From UBA6107 sp964459385 (GTDB lineage: Bacteria > Chloroflexota > Anaerolineae > Anaerolineales > Anaerolineaceae): 64,000 bases of DNA. Made by a program: the position numbers and the translations under genes. Under the pieces are notes generated by a model. It was not told the DNA's origin. It searched no databases and saw only the letters and a list, made by a program, of their open reading frames with translations. Below, in pieces: positions 44,391 to 54,095 of this stretch. The stretch's first letter is position 1. Each line of letters begins with the position of its first letter. The stretch is from positions 147,261 to 211,260 of the forward strand of contig CAYWLG010000006.1 of the NCBI GenBank assembly GCA_964459385.1, written 5' to 3'.

Positions 44391-47300
44391 TCATTCTTTG
44401 GGCAAAATGACTTCAATGGATCGCACAACACCGTCGCGTTCAAAAATATGGCGGCTGGTCTCGGCATCCAGGCGCTGGCCGCTGTGGGTGATGACCTTAC
44501 AGTCCGCTAGGTGCACCTGCACAGAGCCCTCTTCACCTGCACTGATCACGATGGGCACCTGACAAATTGAATAGGCAAGTGAGCCGGCTGAAAGTGACAG
44601 TTCCTGCCAACTGCCGTCCACGTCGAGATAGCGGTAAGTGGCAGGCTGTGCAAGCAGCTCTTCCCGTTTGAAAAGCAAGAAGTCAAAGAGGATGCAGCCT
44701 TCTTCCACGGTATAACCCAGTTCAGCCTGACGGGCCAGAATCTCTTCTTTGACCATGCCCGACATGCCCGGTTGTTTGGCTCCCTGCCCCGCGGGTGTGT
44801 GCGAATAGGGGTCGGTGGGGAAGGCACCATATTCGGCGGCGCTTTTATTGAAGCACTGCCCGGCGCGGATATCGTCATAGCGGGCCATCAATCCTGTAAG
44901 TGCAGGGTCGCCTTGATTTCGCTGCACTGTTTCCTGCACGGCCAGCAGCAGCTTGGAGATCATGTGCCAGTAAATGCTGCCCAGGCCTTCAAAGGCAAAG
45001 AAGGTACCCGAACGACCGGTAAACTGTTCGTGATGAAAGGTCGCCTCAAAGAGTGCCTCAATTGCCGCACCCTCTTGTTCTACCAACTTGCCAAAGCGAG
45101 CGTCTTGCTTGAGAAGTCCCAGCGCATTTTTGAGATCCACGCCGTTGCGGAAATTACCGGCAAAGTGGTAATCGCCCAGCTCGTCGCGCACCATAAGACT
45201 GGTATCACCGGCTTTTTGCAGGGCTTCCACCAGCTTTAACCCGCTCACCTGTGAAGTAGTGATGCGATTGCGCTCGACAAAGCCTTTGAGCACACGATCA
45301 GGGTACAGAATGTAGCTGTGCTGATCGGCCCTGAACAGTGCGCTGGCGCGCATGGCTTTGAGCAGTTCGAGCGACTCCGCTCCGTTCAAAAGCCCAGAAG
45401 AGAGGATGGCCACCTGGCCCTCGAGCATTTCGTAGAGAGGATTCACCTTTGCGGAGCCGGGCTGCAGGCGCAGGGTGTTGTATGAATGATAAAGCGCGTC
45501 CGGGCGGCGATTGGCGCGCAGGTAATGATCGATATACTGTTGGGCGAGATCAAGGAAGTTTACCAGGGCAGCCGTATCCAGTTCGGCGGTCTGACCGGAA
45601 AGACCGGAGTTGTAGAATCCCCAGCGATATTCGCTGCCAGCCTGTCCCAGCGCATCCATAAGGGTGCGTCGCTGTGCATCGTTAAATTGTCCGTTCAGCA
45701 GCGGCAGCGAATCGGCCAAAATGGCGGCCATGCGGGCAAAGAAAGCGACCACTTCTGCGTGTAATGGCAAAGTGGAGACTTTTGATTCAGCCAGGAAGGA
45801 ACGCAAGAAAACAACATAGCGGCGCAGGTAGGCCAGCGTCACCACGGAGAGCCCTTTGCCCACCAACGCATTGTTGGCATCGTTCCATTCGGGGCGCTGT
45901 GTGGTCATCCAGATGCCGCCCTCCGGCACAAAATTGACCAGTTTGGCCAGCAGGAGCGTCAGCATCTTTTCAGCCAGGTTGGCATGCAGCACCTCACCTG
46001 TGGCCGTTTGCACCAGTTTGCCATCATTGCCCAGCTGAGAGACGCGCTCTTTGATCGCCTGATTCAACTCCCAATCAAAACGAATGGTATTGAAGGGATC
46101 TTCCAATATCTCTGCATAGGGTTTGATGCGATAGGGTACCTCGGCGTAGCTGAACATGGGCTGCGTTAAATGACCCAGCAAGCGGCCCGGATGAACTTTG
46201 GCGCTGAGTTCCATCAATTTGAGCAGATAAATGATCTGGTGATCGCTCCAGTAGCCGATATTGGCCCAGGGGTTGCCCGGTTCGGGAATCTCCCAGTCGA
46301 TGCCATGACGGGTCACCCGATAGGGGTTGTAGCCATCCACGGTGGTGGCATTGAGGAATGTGAAGATCATGCTTTCTATGTATTCCGGATAGGAACAGGC
46401 CAGGGCTTCCCAGTTTTGAAAAATATCCCGCCAGTTACCCTCGTAATCCAACTGCTGTGAGCCGTCTTTCTTTTTGATGTTGATCGAAAAGCGGTTCCAG
46501 GGCCGGCTTGGGTCGCCATGTCGGCGCGAGAAGGAAAGCGGCAGGTAGGAATTGGAGAGGCGTACCAGATCGGCATTGCCGCTGGCCTGGGCCAGAGCCA
46601 ACAACTCTTGAATGCGCAATTGGGGCGGCAGTGCCGCGAACCAGGTTTGCTGCGATTGTAGCACAGCACGGTTGAGCACATGGACAAAGTCGATGAAATC
46701 AGCTTTTTCGACCTGATATTGTGCCGGGAAATAACCGCCGCGCATCTCGTTGAACATGACGTTAGCAAAATGGTGCGCGGAGAGCAGCGGGCGCTCAGTC
46801 AACTGGATGCCATCAGCAGAAGCCACGATCTTCTCAAGCGCCGCGGTATTCGCTGCCAGATCGGCCTCGATCAACTGGGTTACTTCTGCAACAGGTTTTT
46901 TGAGCAGTTGGGTGAGGGCAACCACTGCCGCAGCATCCTGGTCTACGTCGGCCACGATATGCCAGTTTTTTTCCTTGCCGGCAGCCAGCTCAATCACAGC
47001 GTGGGCAAAATAGGCGCCGCGCTGACCGCGCGTTTCGTGCTCGCTTTCAATTTTCTGCCCGCTGCGGAAGGCATCCACCTGGGCTGAGGTGAGCAGCCAA
47101 GCATCGGCTTTTAACCCCACCTGCCAGGCCAGATTTGCCAGCAGTGACTCGCTGGGCTCGGCCAGATCGGTAAGAGAAGAATTGAGGGTAAAAATTCCCA
47201 AACCTGTAGCGGGTTCAAGTTCGTTGCGTTTGTAGGCATCCAAAAGCGGGCTGAAAATGTTTTGCGTCTGGTCTGAAACATTGGCCGGGAGCAGGTTTTG

Positions 47301-47849
47301 CAGGCCATCGATTAACTCGATTGTGCAGGGTGAATCGCTCAGGTTGACCAGCCAACTGCTCTTAACGAAGCCAAATTTATCCCCCGAGCGCCAGGCATAG
47401 CGATAAGCAAGCCCTAAAGAATGGTTGATTTCTTCAAAAACCAGCACATTGCCGGGAATATTCTTATACAAATTGTGTTCCAGCGAATATACGCCCGCCA
47501 AGCGTTGTGAAAACGGCTGCCAGAGCGAACGCTTTTGCTGGCGGTGGACCAAAAACACGGTACAGGGCCCGGTGTTCTCGCCGTTTTCGGTCAGCTTATC
47601 GACCGTATAGTAGGGGAAGAGTGCGTGCCCAGCATTGATGCGACCGGCAGAAAGCCCGCCACTGGAAGAAATGAACATCCAGTGATTGGAACTGCTCACC
47701 AGGCTCATAAAAAACGGCGGCATGGTGGTGTAATTCTCGATCTTATAGAACGATTCGCCAAGCAGATGCACGTATTCGCCCTGGACTGCCTGCTTTTGAG
47801 GTTGCAACAAAGTATCGCCAACAAAAATACGGGTATTGTCCTGGCTCAT
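44391..47849 (-). CDS. Very large putative (alpha/alpha)6-barrel sugar-active protein
   Basis: The 1152-residue cytoplasmic-looking protein has no signal peptide. The N-terminal ~300 residues look like a beta-sandwich region (repeated short strands with many aromatic residues). The remainder is helical. A central block (YEGNWRDIFQNWEALACSYP, then NATTVDGYNPYRVTRHGIDW and NPWANIGYWSDHQIIYLLKL) resembles conserved parts of GH94-like phosphorylases and related (alpha/alpha)6 enzymes, as does a late FTGRSGTFFAFEGLGSIYWH. AGGAG precedes ATG. It is a lone gene bounded by a terminator. Activity and substrate are uncertain; I give only the fold class. Confidence 0.45.
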   Translation of the reverse strand: MSQDNTRIFVGDTLLQPQKQAVQGEYVHLLGESFYKIENYTTMPPFFMSLVSSSNHWMFISSSGGLSAGRINAGHALFPYYTVDKLTENGENTGPCTVFLVHRQQKRSLWQPFSQRLAGVYSLEHNLYKNIPGNVLVFEEINHSLGLAYRYAWRSGDKFGFVKSSWLVNLSDSPCTIELIDGLQNLLPANVSDQTQNIFSPLLDAYKRNELEPATGLGIFTLNSSLTDLAEPSESLLANLAWQVGLKADAWLLTSAQVDAFRSGQKIESEHETRGQRGAYFAHAVIELAAGKEKNWHIVADVDQDAAAVVALTQLLKKPVAEVTQLIEADLAANTAALEKIVASADGIQLTERPLLSAHHFANVMFNEMRGGYFPAQYQVEKADFIDFVHVLNRAVLQSQQTWFAALPPQLRIQELLALAQASGNADLVRLSNSYLPLSFSRRHGDPSRPWNRFSINIKKKDGSQQLDYEGNWRDIFQNWEALACSYPEYIESMIFTFLNATTVDGYNPYRVTRHGIDWEIPEPGNPWANIGYWSDHQIIYLLKLMELSAKVHPGRLLGHLTQPMFSYAEVPYRIKPYAEILEDPFNTIRFDWELNQAIKERVSQLGNDGKLVQTATGEVLHANLAEKMLTLLLAKLVNFVPEGGIWMTTQRPEWNDANNALVGKGLSVVTLAYLRRYVVFLRSFLAESKVSTLPLHAEVVAFFARMAAILADSLPLLNGQFNDAQRRTLMDALGQAGSEYRWGFYNSGLSGQTAELDTAALVNFLDLAQQYIDHYLRANRRPDALYHSYNTLRLQPGSAKVNPLYEMLEGQVAILSSGLLNGAESLELLKAMRASALFRADQHSYILYPDRVLKGFVERNRITTSQVSGLKLVEALQKAGDTSLMVRDELGDYHFAGNFRNGVDLKNALGLLKQDARFGKLVEQEGAAIEALFEATFHHEQFTGRSGTFFAFEGLGSIYWHMISKLLLAVQETVQRNQGDPALTGLMARYDDIRAGQCFNKSAAEYGAFPTDPYSHTPAGQGAKQPGMSGMVKEEILARQAELGYTVEEGCILFDFLLFKREELLAQPATYRYLDVDGSWQELSLSAGSLAYSICQVPIVISAGEEGSVQVHLADCKVITHSGQRLDAETSRHIFERDGVVRSIEVILPKE

Positions 47850-47998
47850 CCTGGCTCCTGAAAACAGTTATTTTTGGTCGTGAAATTAGTTTCAGTTTAT
47901 TCTACTGCAAGAATTCAATTAGAGAAAAACCCTTTTACATTAAAAATGGAGAGGACTTTTCAATCAATCCTCTCCATTCGCTGTCTTGATGATATTGG

Positions 47999-49082
47999 CT
48001 ATTTGCTCATTCTCAGATAGGCTTCGATGAACCCATCTAGATCGCCATCGAGCACCGATTGGGCATTGCCTACCTCAAATTCGCTGCGGTGATCTTTGAC
48101 CATCTGGTAGGGATGCAGCACGTAAGAACGGATTTGGCTGCCCCATTCGGCCTTTTGGTAGGCACCACGCAGATCGGCGAGCTGCTTATCCTGAGCCTGC
48201 TGGGCCAGATCGAGCAAACGGGAGCGCAGCACGCGCATGGCGTTCTCGCGGTTCTGCATCTGTGAGCGTTCATTCTGACAGGAAACCACAATGCCGCTGG
48301 GAATATGGGTGATGCGGATCGCGGTGGCGTTCTTTTGCACGTTTTGTCCGCCGGCGCCGGAAGATTTATAGATGTCGATCTTGAGATCATCGGGATTGAT
48401 GACCACCAGCGGGTCTTCCTGCGAGGCTTCGGGCAGCACTTCAACTTGAGCGAAGGAAGTGTGACGGCGGTGGGCCGAGTCGAAAGGCGAGAGCCGCACC
48501 AGTCGGTGCACGCCTTTCTCGGCACGCAGGTAGCCATAGGCATAGGGGCCGTTGACAGCGATACTCACGGTTTTAATGCCGGCCTCTTCGCCTTCGCTGA
48601 AATCGAGGATTTCAGTATTAAAGCCGCGCCGTTCCGCCCAGCGCAGGTACATGCGTTCAAGCATGGCGGCCCAGTCTTGGGCATCGGTGCCACCTTCGCC
48701 GGTATTGATGGTCAGCAGGGCGTTGCCGCGGTCATATTTGCCGCCCAGCAGGGTGGAAAGTTCCAGCTTGTTGAGTTCATTTTGGATGGCAGTCGTTTCA
48801 TTTGCCAGTTCGGGCTGCAAGGCGGGATCTTCCAGTTCGGCCAGCTCCAGAGTGTCGTTGATCTTTTTCTCAAGCGTGCGCCAGATCGCAATCTCATCTC
48901 TGAGATCAGCCAGTTTCTTCATCAGCGCCTGGGCTTGCTGGGGATCATTCCATAAATTACTGTCTTCCGATTGTTTTTGATAATCGGCTAATAGTTCTTC
49001 TTTTTGGGGTAAGTCAAAGACGCTCCATGAGGGAGTGGATGGTGGATTGATTGGATTTCAATACAGGGATCAGGTCTTCCAT
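47999..49082 (-). CDS. prfB: Peptide chain release factor 2, with programmed +1 frameshift
   Basis: The full protein is about 360 residues. A 22-codon first frame (ATG 49082; MEDLIPVLKSNQSTIHSLME, then R-L) ends at an in-frame TGA at 49014-49016. Slipping +1 at CTT-T-GAC joins it to the long frame, which continues DLPQKEELLADYQKQSEDSN. The rest shows the SPF tripeptide (RLSPFDSAHRRHTSF) and the GGQ motif (SSGAGGQNVQKNATAIRITH) needed for TGA/TAA recognition and peptide release. A conventional start at 48922 would give 307 residues and omit conserved N-terminal helices. The gene lies downstream of ftsY in a minus-strand cluster. Confidence 0.95.
49013..49022 (-). promoter_or_regulatory. RF2 autoregulatory +1 frameshift site
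   Basis: On the minus strand the site reads GGAG-CGT-CTT-TGA-C. A Shine-Dalgarno-like GGAG lies three bases before the slippery CTT, as in the E. coli prfB site (CTT TGA C). Low RF2 favours slipping and therefore more RF2. Confidence 0.93.
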
Positions 49083-49093
49083 GTTTCCTCAAC

Positions 49094-50005
49094 TTAGTGA
49101 TTCAAAATGCTTTTTACGAAAGCTTCGCGGTCGAACGGCTGCAAGTCTTCGGGTTTTTCGCCCAGACCGGCATAATAAATGGGCAAATTTAACTCTTTTT
49201 GGATGGCGAAGGCCATACCTCCGTGCGCGGAGGAATCAAGCTTGGTAAGGATGACGCCGTTGACGTTCACTGCCGATTGGAATGCTTTGGCTTGGATGAG
49301 AGCGTTCTGACCGGTGGTGGCGTCGAGCACCAGCAGTACCAGATGCGGTGCGCCGGGCAGGGCTTTGCCCGCGACACGGTGCACTTTCTTAAGCTCTTCC
49401 ATCAGGTTGTAGCGGGTGTGCAGGCGGCCAGCGGTATCGACCAGTACCACGTCATAACTGCGTGCCAGGGCCGATTGGATGCCATCAAAGGTGACGGCGC
49501 CGGGGTCGCTGTCGGGTTGGGCGGCCACAATGGGCAGACCCAGACGTTCGGCCCAAACCTGTAACTGGTCAATGGCGGCCGCACGAAAAGTATCGGCCGC
49601 TACCAATAACACCTTTTTGCCGCTGTTGCTGAAAAGCTTCCCTAATTTGGCAGCGGTGGTGGTCTTGCCTGATCCGTTCACTCCTACCAGTAGGATCACG
49701 GTGGGATCGTGGCTCAGATCCAACTCTGGTACGACAGAAAGACGGCTGAGCAGTTCGTTTTTAAGCAATTGGGTAAATTCATCCGTTTTGATGATGCCCT
49801 GATCGTTGACCTGTTCTTTGAGCGATTTGATCACTGACTGGGTGGTCTCCACCCCCAGGTCGGCCTGGATCAGTAAGGCTTCCAGTTCGTCCCAGGTATC
49901 CTCCGTGATGTCAGAACCGCCAAAGAACGTGGCAATACGGCCAAAACTGGCTTTGCGGGTTCGATCCAGCGAGTCTTTCCATTTTGAAAAAAGGGTATCT
50001 GCCAT
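49094..50005 (-). CDS. ftsY: Signal recognition particle receptor FtsY
   Basis: This 303-residue NG-domain GTPase receives SRP-ribosome complexes at the membrane. The P-loop is VGVNGSGKTTTAAKLGKL, followed by DTFRAAAIDQL, DTAGRLHTRYNLMEELKKV, and the TKLDSSAHGGMAF loop. The long acidic A domain of E. coli FtsY is absent, as in many bacteria. ATG 50005 lies only nine bases after a -10 box and has no Shine-Dalgarno sequence. Confidence 0.95.
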   Translation of the reverse strand: MADTLFSKWKDSLDRTRKASFGRIATFFGGSDITEDTWDELEALLIQADLGVETTQSVIKSLKEQVNDQGIIKTDEFTQLLKNELLSRLSVVPELDLSHDPTVILLVGVNGSGKTTTAAKLGKLFSNSGKKVLLVAADTFRAAAIDQLQVWAERLGLPIVAAQPDSDPGAVTFDGIQSALARSYDVVLVDTAGRLHTRYNLMEELKKVHRVAGKALPGAPHLVLLVLDATTGQNALIQAKAFQSAVNVNGVILTKLDSSAHGGMAFAIQKELNLPIYYAGLGEKPEDLQPFDREAFVKSILNH

Positions 50006-50014
50006 AGCGCAAAG

Positions 50015-50023
50015 ATTATATCA
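50015..50023 (-). promoter_or_regulatory. Extended -10 promoter directly upstream of ftsY
   Basis: On the minus strand TGATATAAT (TGn-TATAAT) is followed nine bases later by the ATG of ftsY. The predicted transcription start is within about three bases of the start codon. Confidence 0.5.
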
Positions 50024-50037
50024 TGTCGGAATTTGAA

Positions 50038-51075
50038 TTAGCTTGTTTCCAGCGAGGCCAGTTGGCCGCAACCTGCCTGGATGTCGATGCCGCGTCGCAA
50101 ACGAATGGTGCAGGGGATACCCTGTGACTCGAGCGTTTGCTTGAATGCTTCCGCCCGTTCACGCGTGGTGGCCTGCCCGTCAAATTTGCTGGTGGGGTTG
50201 AGCGGAATCACATTGACGTGGCAAAGCATGCCCTTGAGAAGACCGGCCAGTTCAAGCGCATCCTGGGTGCGGTCGTTCACATCGCGGATCAAAGCCCATT
50301 CAAAGGTGATGCGGCGGTTGGTCTGGGCAACATACTCACGACACGCCTCAATTAACTCGGCAACCGGGTACTTTTTGTTTACCGGCATCATCGAGGAACG
50401 CAGGGTGTCATTGGCGGCGTGCAGGCTGACCGCGAGATTGATCTGGCGTTTCTCAGAGGCAAAACGCTGGATCATGGGCACAAGCCCGACGGTGGAAATG
50501 GTAAAACGGCGCATGCCCAGGTTAAAGCCTTCGGGGTCATTGAGCCGTTCGATGGCACCCAGCACAGCCTCATAATTGTGAAAAGGCTCGCCCATGCCCA
50601 TGACTACGATGTTGGTGACCACCATTTCTTGCGTTTTGAGCGCACGGGCGTAATAAAGCACCTGCTCGACGATCTCGCCGCTGGAAAGGTTGCGTTTGAA
50701 GCCCATCTGTCCGGTAGCGCAAAAAGAGCAATTCATGGCGCAGCCTGCCTGAGAGGAGATGCACAGGGTCTGCCGTTCGTCGTAATACATCAGCACGGCT
50801 TCAATGGCACGCTGGTCATGCAAATGAAAGAGCGTTTTGATGGTCTGGTTATCTGACGAGGCCAGCTTGCGGGCAGGGTCAAGAGATGCAAACGAAAATG
50901 TCTCGTTCAATTTTTGCCGCAGCGCCTTGGGCAGGGTGGAGATGTCGTCGGGTGAAGCAGCCAGATCATGATAGATGGCCTGCCAGAGCTGTTTGGCACG
51001 AAAGGCCGGTTCGCCCAGTGCTTTTAGCTGTTCTTGCAGTTCAGCAAAAGAAAGATCGTAAAAAAGCGTGTTCAC
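50038..51075 (-). CDS. rlmN: Dual-specificity RNA methyltransferase RlmN
   Basis: This 345-residue radical SAM enzyme makes m2A2503 in 23S rRNA and m2A37 in tRNA. The cluster motif CAMNCSFCATG is intact, preceded by TLCISSQAG. GMGEPFHNYEAV and VSLHAANDTLRSSMMPVNKK follow. The C-terminal CTIRLRRGIDIQAGCGQLAS contains the methyl-carrying cysteine. The start is GTG 51075, immediately after the stop of the HAD gene. Confidence 0.95.
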   Translation of the reverse strand: MNTLFYDLSFAELQEQLKALGEPAFRAKQLWQAIYHDLAASPDDISTLPKALRQKLNETFSFASLDPARKLASSDNQTIKTLFHLHDQRAIEAVLMYYDERQTLCISSQAGCAMNCSFCATGQMGFKRNLSSGEIVEQVLYYARALKTQEMVVTNIVVMGMGEPFHNYEAVLGAIERLNDPEGFNLGMRRFTISTVGLVPMIQRFASEKRQINLAVSLHAANDTLRSSMMPVNKKYPVAELIEACREYVAQTNRRITFEWALIRDVNDRTQDALELAGLLKGMLCHVNVIPLNPTSKFDGQATTRERAEAFKQTLESQGIPCTIRLRRGIDIQAGCGQLASLETS

Positions 51076-51855
51076 CTAGAATAGGTCTCCTAATTGCGGC
51101 ACGATCAGGTCGATCTTCGGGCTCCAGGCCAACCCCTCTTCCTTGGAGGAGATGCCCGAAAGTACCAGTGCAGTATGCAGACCGGCACGCTGCCCGCCTA
51201 AAATGTCTGTTTCCAGGCGGTCGCCCACGGCCAATGTTTCTTCGGGTCGGGTTCTCAACCGTTCGAGGGCAAAATCATACAGGGTAGGGCTGGGTTTCCC
51301 AGCGATGAGGGGTTCTACGTCGGTGGAGGCCACCAAAGCCGCCAGAATCGCGCCAGAACCGGGGATGAGGCCCTCAGGTGTGGGAAAAGTGCGGTCGGGG
51401 TTGGCGGCATAGAAGGGCACGCCGCTGCGGATGAGCAGGGTGGCGATCTTGAGCTTTTCAAATGAGATACTGCGATCCACAGCAGCCACAACCGCCACGG
51501 GATTTTTCTCTGAGATCGTGAACCCGGCTTCTTCTAGCGTGGTCTTCAGGCTGGGTTCACCCACCACATAGAGCGCACCGCGCTGCGGGAATCGCTTTTG
51601 CAGCAAATAAGCAACACCCATTGCAGAGGTGATAATCTGGTCAATCGAAACATGTGCCCCCAGTGAAGCCAGTTTTTCAACATACTGCTGCGGGGTCTTG
51701 GTGGAGTTGTTGGTGGCCATCAGCACTTTCAAACCGGCATTGGCAAACTTGGTGAAAGTCGCATTGAGATCGCCAATGGCTTCATTTTCGCGCCACAATA
51801 CTCCGTCCATGTCGAGAACCAGGGCTTTGATGTTGTTGAGGTGTTGAATTTGCAT
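51076..51855 (-). CDS. HAD-superfamily phosphatase, NagD/PGP type
   Basis: The 259-residue protein has HAD motif I LVLDMDGVLWRENEAIGD, motif II MATNNSTKT, and motif III/IV region AGKPSPTLYDFALERL with AVGDRLETDILGGQRAGL. This is the IIA subclass (NagD, 4-nitrophenylphosphatase, phosphoglycolate phosphatase), which dephosphorylates small metabolites. ATG 51855 follows GGAG. The stop abuts rlmN. The clpP terminator lies upstream. Confidence 0.9.
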   Translation of the reverse strand: MQIQHLNNIKALVLDMDGVLWRENEAIGDLNATFTKFANAGLKVLMATNNSTKTPQQYVEKLASLGAHVSIDQIITSAMGVAYLLQKRFPQRGALYVVGEPSLKTTLEEAGFTISEKNPVAVVAAVDRSISFEKLKIATLLIRSGVPFYAANPDRTFPTPEGLIPGSGAILAALVASTDVEPLIAGKPSPTLYDFALERLRTRPEETLAVGDRLETDILGGQRAGLHTALVLSGISSKEEGLAWSPKIDLIVPQLGDLF

Positions 51856-51864
51856 GCTGCTCTC

Positions 51865-51903
51865 CAAAAAACAAACCGGATAGCCAAAGCCACCCGGTTT
51901 GTT
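51865..51903 (-). terminator. Terminator of clpP
   Basis: On the minus strand AACAAACCGG pairs with CCGGTTTGTT across a 14-base loop, followed by a T-run. It lies 14 bases after the clpP stop and just before the HAD gene. Confidence 0.85.
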
Positions 51904-51916
51904 AAGTTTAATGTGG

Positions 51917-52522
51917 TTACTGCTTGGGTGGGGTCAGAACCTGATCCACCAGGCCATATTCCACAGCTTGCTTTGCATCCAGATACTTGTTGCGATCCGT
52001 ATCGTGTTCGAGCACATCGAGTGGTTGGCCGGTCGCTTCTGAAAGGATGCCCATCAGGCTGGCTTTAAGACGCAGAATTTCTTTGGCCTGGATTTCGATA
52101 TCCGAGGCCTGACCTTCGGCGCCGCCCAGCGGCTGATGCATGTGGATGGTGGCATTGGGCAGGGCATAGCGTTTGCCCTTGGTGCCGGCTGCCAGTAACA
52201 CGGTGCCAAATGAGGCGGTCACGCCTACGGCCACGGTGCTGATCTTGTTGGGAATCACCTTCATGGTGTCGTAGATGGCAAGGCCTGAATAGATCTGTCC
52301 GCCGGGGGAGTTGATGTACATCTGAATGTCGGCTTCAGGATCTTCGCGGCTCAAAACGAGCAATTGAGCTACGACTGCATTGGCAACCTGATCATCAATA
52401 GCGGTACCGAGAAAGATGATGCGTTCGCGGAAGAGCAGAGAGTAAATATCATAAGCTCGCTCACCGCGTCCGGACGACTCGATGACCATGGGAATCACTG
52501 ATTGAAAATTGGGTAGTTTCAC
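51917..52522 (-). CDS. clpP: ATP-dependent Clp protease proteolytic subunit
   Basis: This 201-residue serine peptidase forms the ClpP barrel. The catalytic Ser is in GVTASFGTVLLAAG, His in ATIHMHQPLGGAEGQASD and Asp in the C-terminal EHDTDRNKYLDAKQA. The segment QMYINSPGGQIYSGLAIYDT forms the oxyanion region. It follows tig, the usual tig-clpP order; no clpX follows here. Confidence 0.96.
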   Translation of the reverse strand: MKLPNFQSVIPMVIESSGRGERAYDIYSLLFRERIIFLGTAIDDQVANAVVAQLLVLSREDPEADIQMYINSPGGQIYSGLAIYDTMKVIPNKISTVAVGVTASFGTVLLAAGTKGKRYALPNATIHMHQPLGGAEGQASDIEIQAKEILRLKASLMGILSEATGQPLDVLEHDTDRNKYLDAKQAVEYGLVDQVLTPPKQ

Positions 52523-52560
52523 TTTACCTCCGTTATTGCTCCATCATACACCATGAATAT

Positions 52561-54060
52561 CTATTTTTTATCAGATTTCTTGGCTTTTGTGGCCTTGGGG
52601 GCAGCTTCTTCTACCTTTTCAGCAGTTTCTGCAGCGGCTTCACTACCAGCAGCTTCTTTCTTGCTGGATTTCTTGGCTTTGGCCGGTTTTTCAGCTTCGC
52701 CTTCGCTTGTTTCGGCTTTGGCTTCATCTGCTTTGCCGGTGGCAATCTCTTTGAGGCGTTCGAGCACGTTGCGGTTGAGCAGACGGCTGGCGGCTTCCAT
52801 GGCGATGGCATTGGCCATACGCTCAGAGCGCAGTTCTTTTTGCAGTTTCTTCATGTCTGCGCCGTAAGACATCTCGTTGATGATGCTCTCGAACTCCTTT
52901 TGCAGGTCTTCGTTATTGACCTTCACATCTTCTTTGCGGGCCAGTTCATCCAGCACCAGGGAGCGCTCGAGGCGGCGTTGGGCGGCCGGTTTGACCTCTT
53001 CTTCCATCCAGGCGTCTTTTTCCTTTTTGAGGGTCTTCAAATAGGTGTCGAGTTCCATGCGCTGGTTGGCAAGGTCCTGCTGAATGGATTCGACCACGTG
53101 CTCCATCTCATGCTCCAACGTCTGCGGGGCATATTTGACGGTGGCTTTCTTGAGCAGATCGTTGATGAGATCGTCAAAGTAACCACGCTCGTAGTCGTTC
53201 TTCTCTTGTTCTTCGAGTTGGGTCTTGACCACATCGTGCAGGTTTTCCAGGTTCTCAAAGTTGCCCAGGCTCTGGGCGAATTCGTCGTTGAGTTCTGGCA
53301 GGGTCAGGGTCTTGACCGATTCGATCACGGCGTGAAATTCAACTTCTTTGCCGCGCAGGCGGTCATATTTTGAATCATCGGGGTAGGTGTATTTGAAGGT
53401 CTTCTCATCGTTCTCTTTGAGACCTTTGAGGTTGTCACCGAAACCGGCGTAGGGGAAATCATTCTCTTCAGGGTCGTTCTCACCGATGACCACCTGGGTG
53501 GGGGACTCTTTGAGCACTTCGGCTTTTTCATCGCCTTCGGGTTTGGTCAAAGTGGCGTCCAGCTTCAAATAGACCAGATCGCCTTCTTTGGCGGGTTTAT
53601 CAGAGGGTTCAGCGGTGGCGTAATTGCGGCGCATACGTTGAATGAACTCATCAATTTTCTTTTGAGAGACGGCCTTGAGGCTGTATTTTTTGCGCAGCGA
53701 TTTGTAATCACCCAGCTCAACGGTCGGTTCAAGCGGCACAACGAAAGTGGCTTTGACGGGGTCGCCTTCGCTGATCTCTTCAAGAGACCCGGGGGCTGCC
53801 GGGTTGATCTTGGCTTCTTCCAGAATTTTGGGGTAGCTGTCATCTACCAGCAAGCCTTTGGCTTCGTCGGTGATGGCTTCTTCGCCATAAAGGCGTACCA
53901 CCACATCATAGGGCGCTTTGCCCGGGCGGAAGCCGGGGATCTTGGCGCGTTCAGAAAGTTTGCGGGCAGCCTGATGTTTGTATTTTTCAAGGGCGTCGGC
54001 TTCAAATTCAGCAATCACCTTCATCTGATGATTATCGAGGAGTTGGGTTTCGAGTTTCAA
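52561..54060 (-). CDS. tig: Trigger factor, with extended charged C-terminal tail
   Basis: This 499-residue ribosome-bound chaperone has an N-terminal ribosome-binding domain containing a signature-like SERAKIPGFRPGKAPYDVVV. A PPIase domain follows (about 165-240; KEGDLVYLKLDATLTKPEGD), then the long helical C-domain. The last ~60 residues are a Lys/Ala/Glu-rich low-complexity tail with three AKKS-type blocks, absent in E. coli TF. The start is TTG 54060 with AAGGA upstream; the conserved N-terminus requires it. Confidence 0.94.
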   Translation of the reverse strand: MKLETQLLDNHQMKVIAEFEADALEKYKHQAARKLSERAKIPGFRPGKAPYDVVVRLYGEEAITDEAKGLLVDDSYPKILEEAKINPAAPGSLEEISEGDPVKATFVVPLEPTVELGDYKSLRKKYSLKAVSQKKIDEFIQRMRRNYATAEPSDKPAKEGDLVYLKLDATLTKPEGDEKAEVLKESPTQVVIGENDPEENDFPYAGFGDNLKGLKENDEKTFKYTYPDDSKYDRLRGKEVEFHAVIESVKTLTLPELNDEFAQSLGNFENLENLHDVVKTQLEEQEKNDYERGYFDDLINDLLKKATVKYAPQTLEHEMEHVVESIQQDLANQRMELDTYLKTLKKEKDAWMEEEVKPAAQRRLERSLVLDELARKEDVKVNNEDLQKEFESIINEMSYGADMKKLQKELRSERMANAIAMEAASRLLNRNVLERLKEIATGKADEAKAETSEGEAEKPAKAKKSSKKEAAGSEAAAETAEKVEEAAPKATKAKKSDKK

Positions 54061-54095
54061 GGGTTATTCCTTCTTTTTTAAATTTTTCTCTAGTG

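Noticed and set aside
47999..49082. prfB as a frameshifted pseudogene
   Set aside because: The in-frame TGA sits in the canonical RF2 recoding site and both flanking frames are conserved RF2 sequence.
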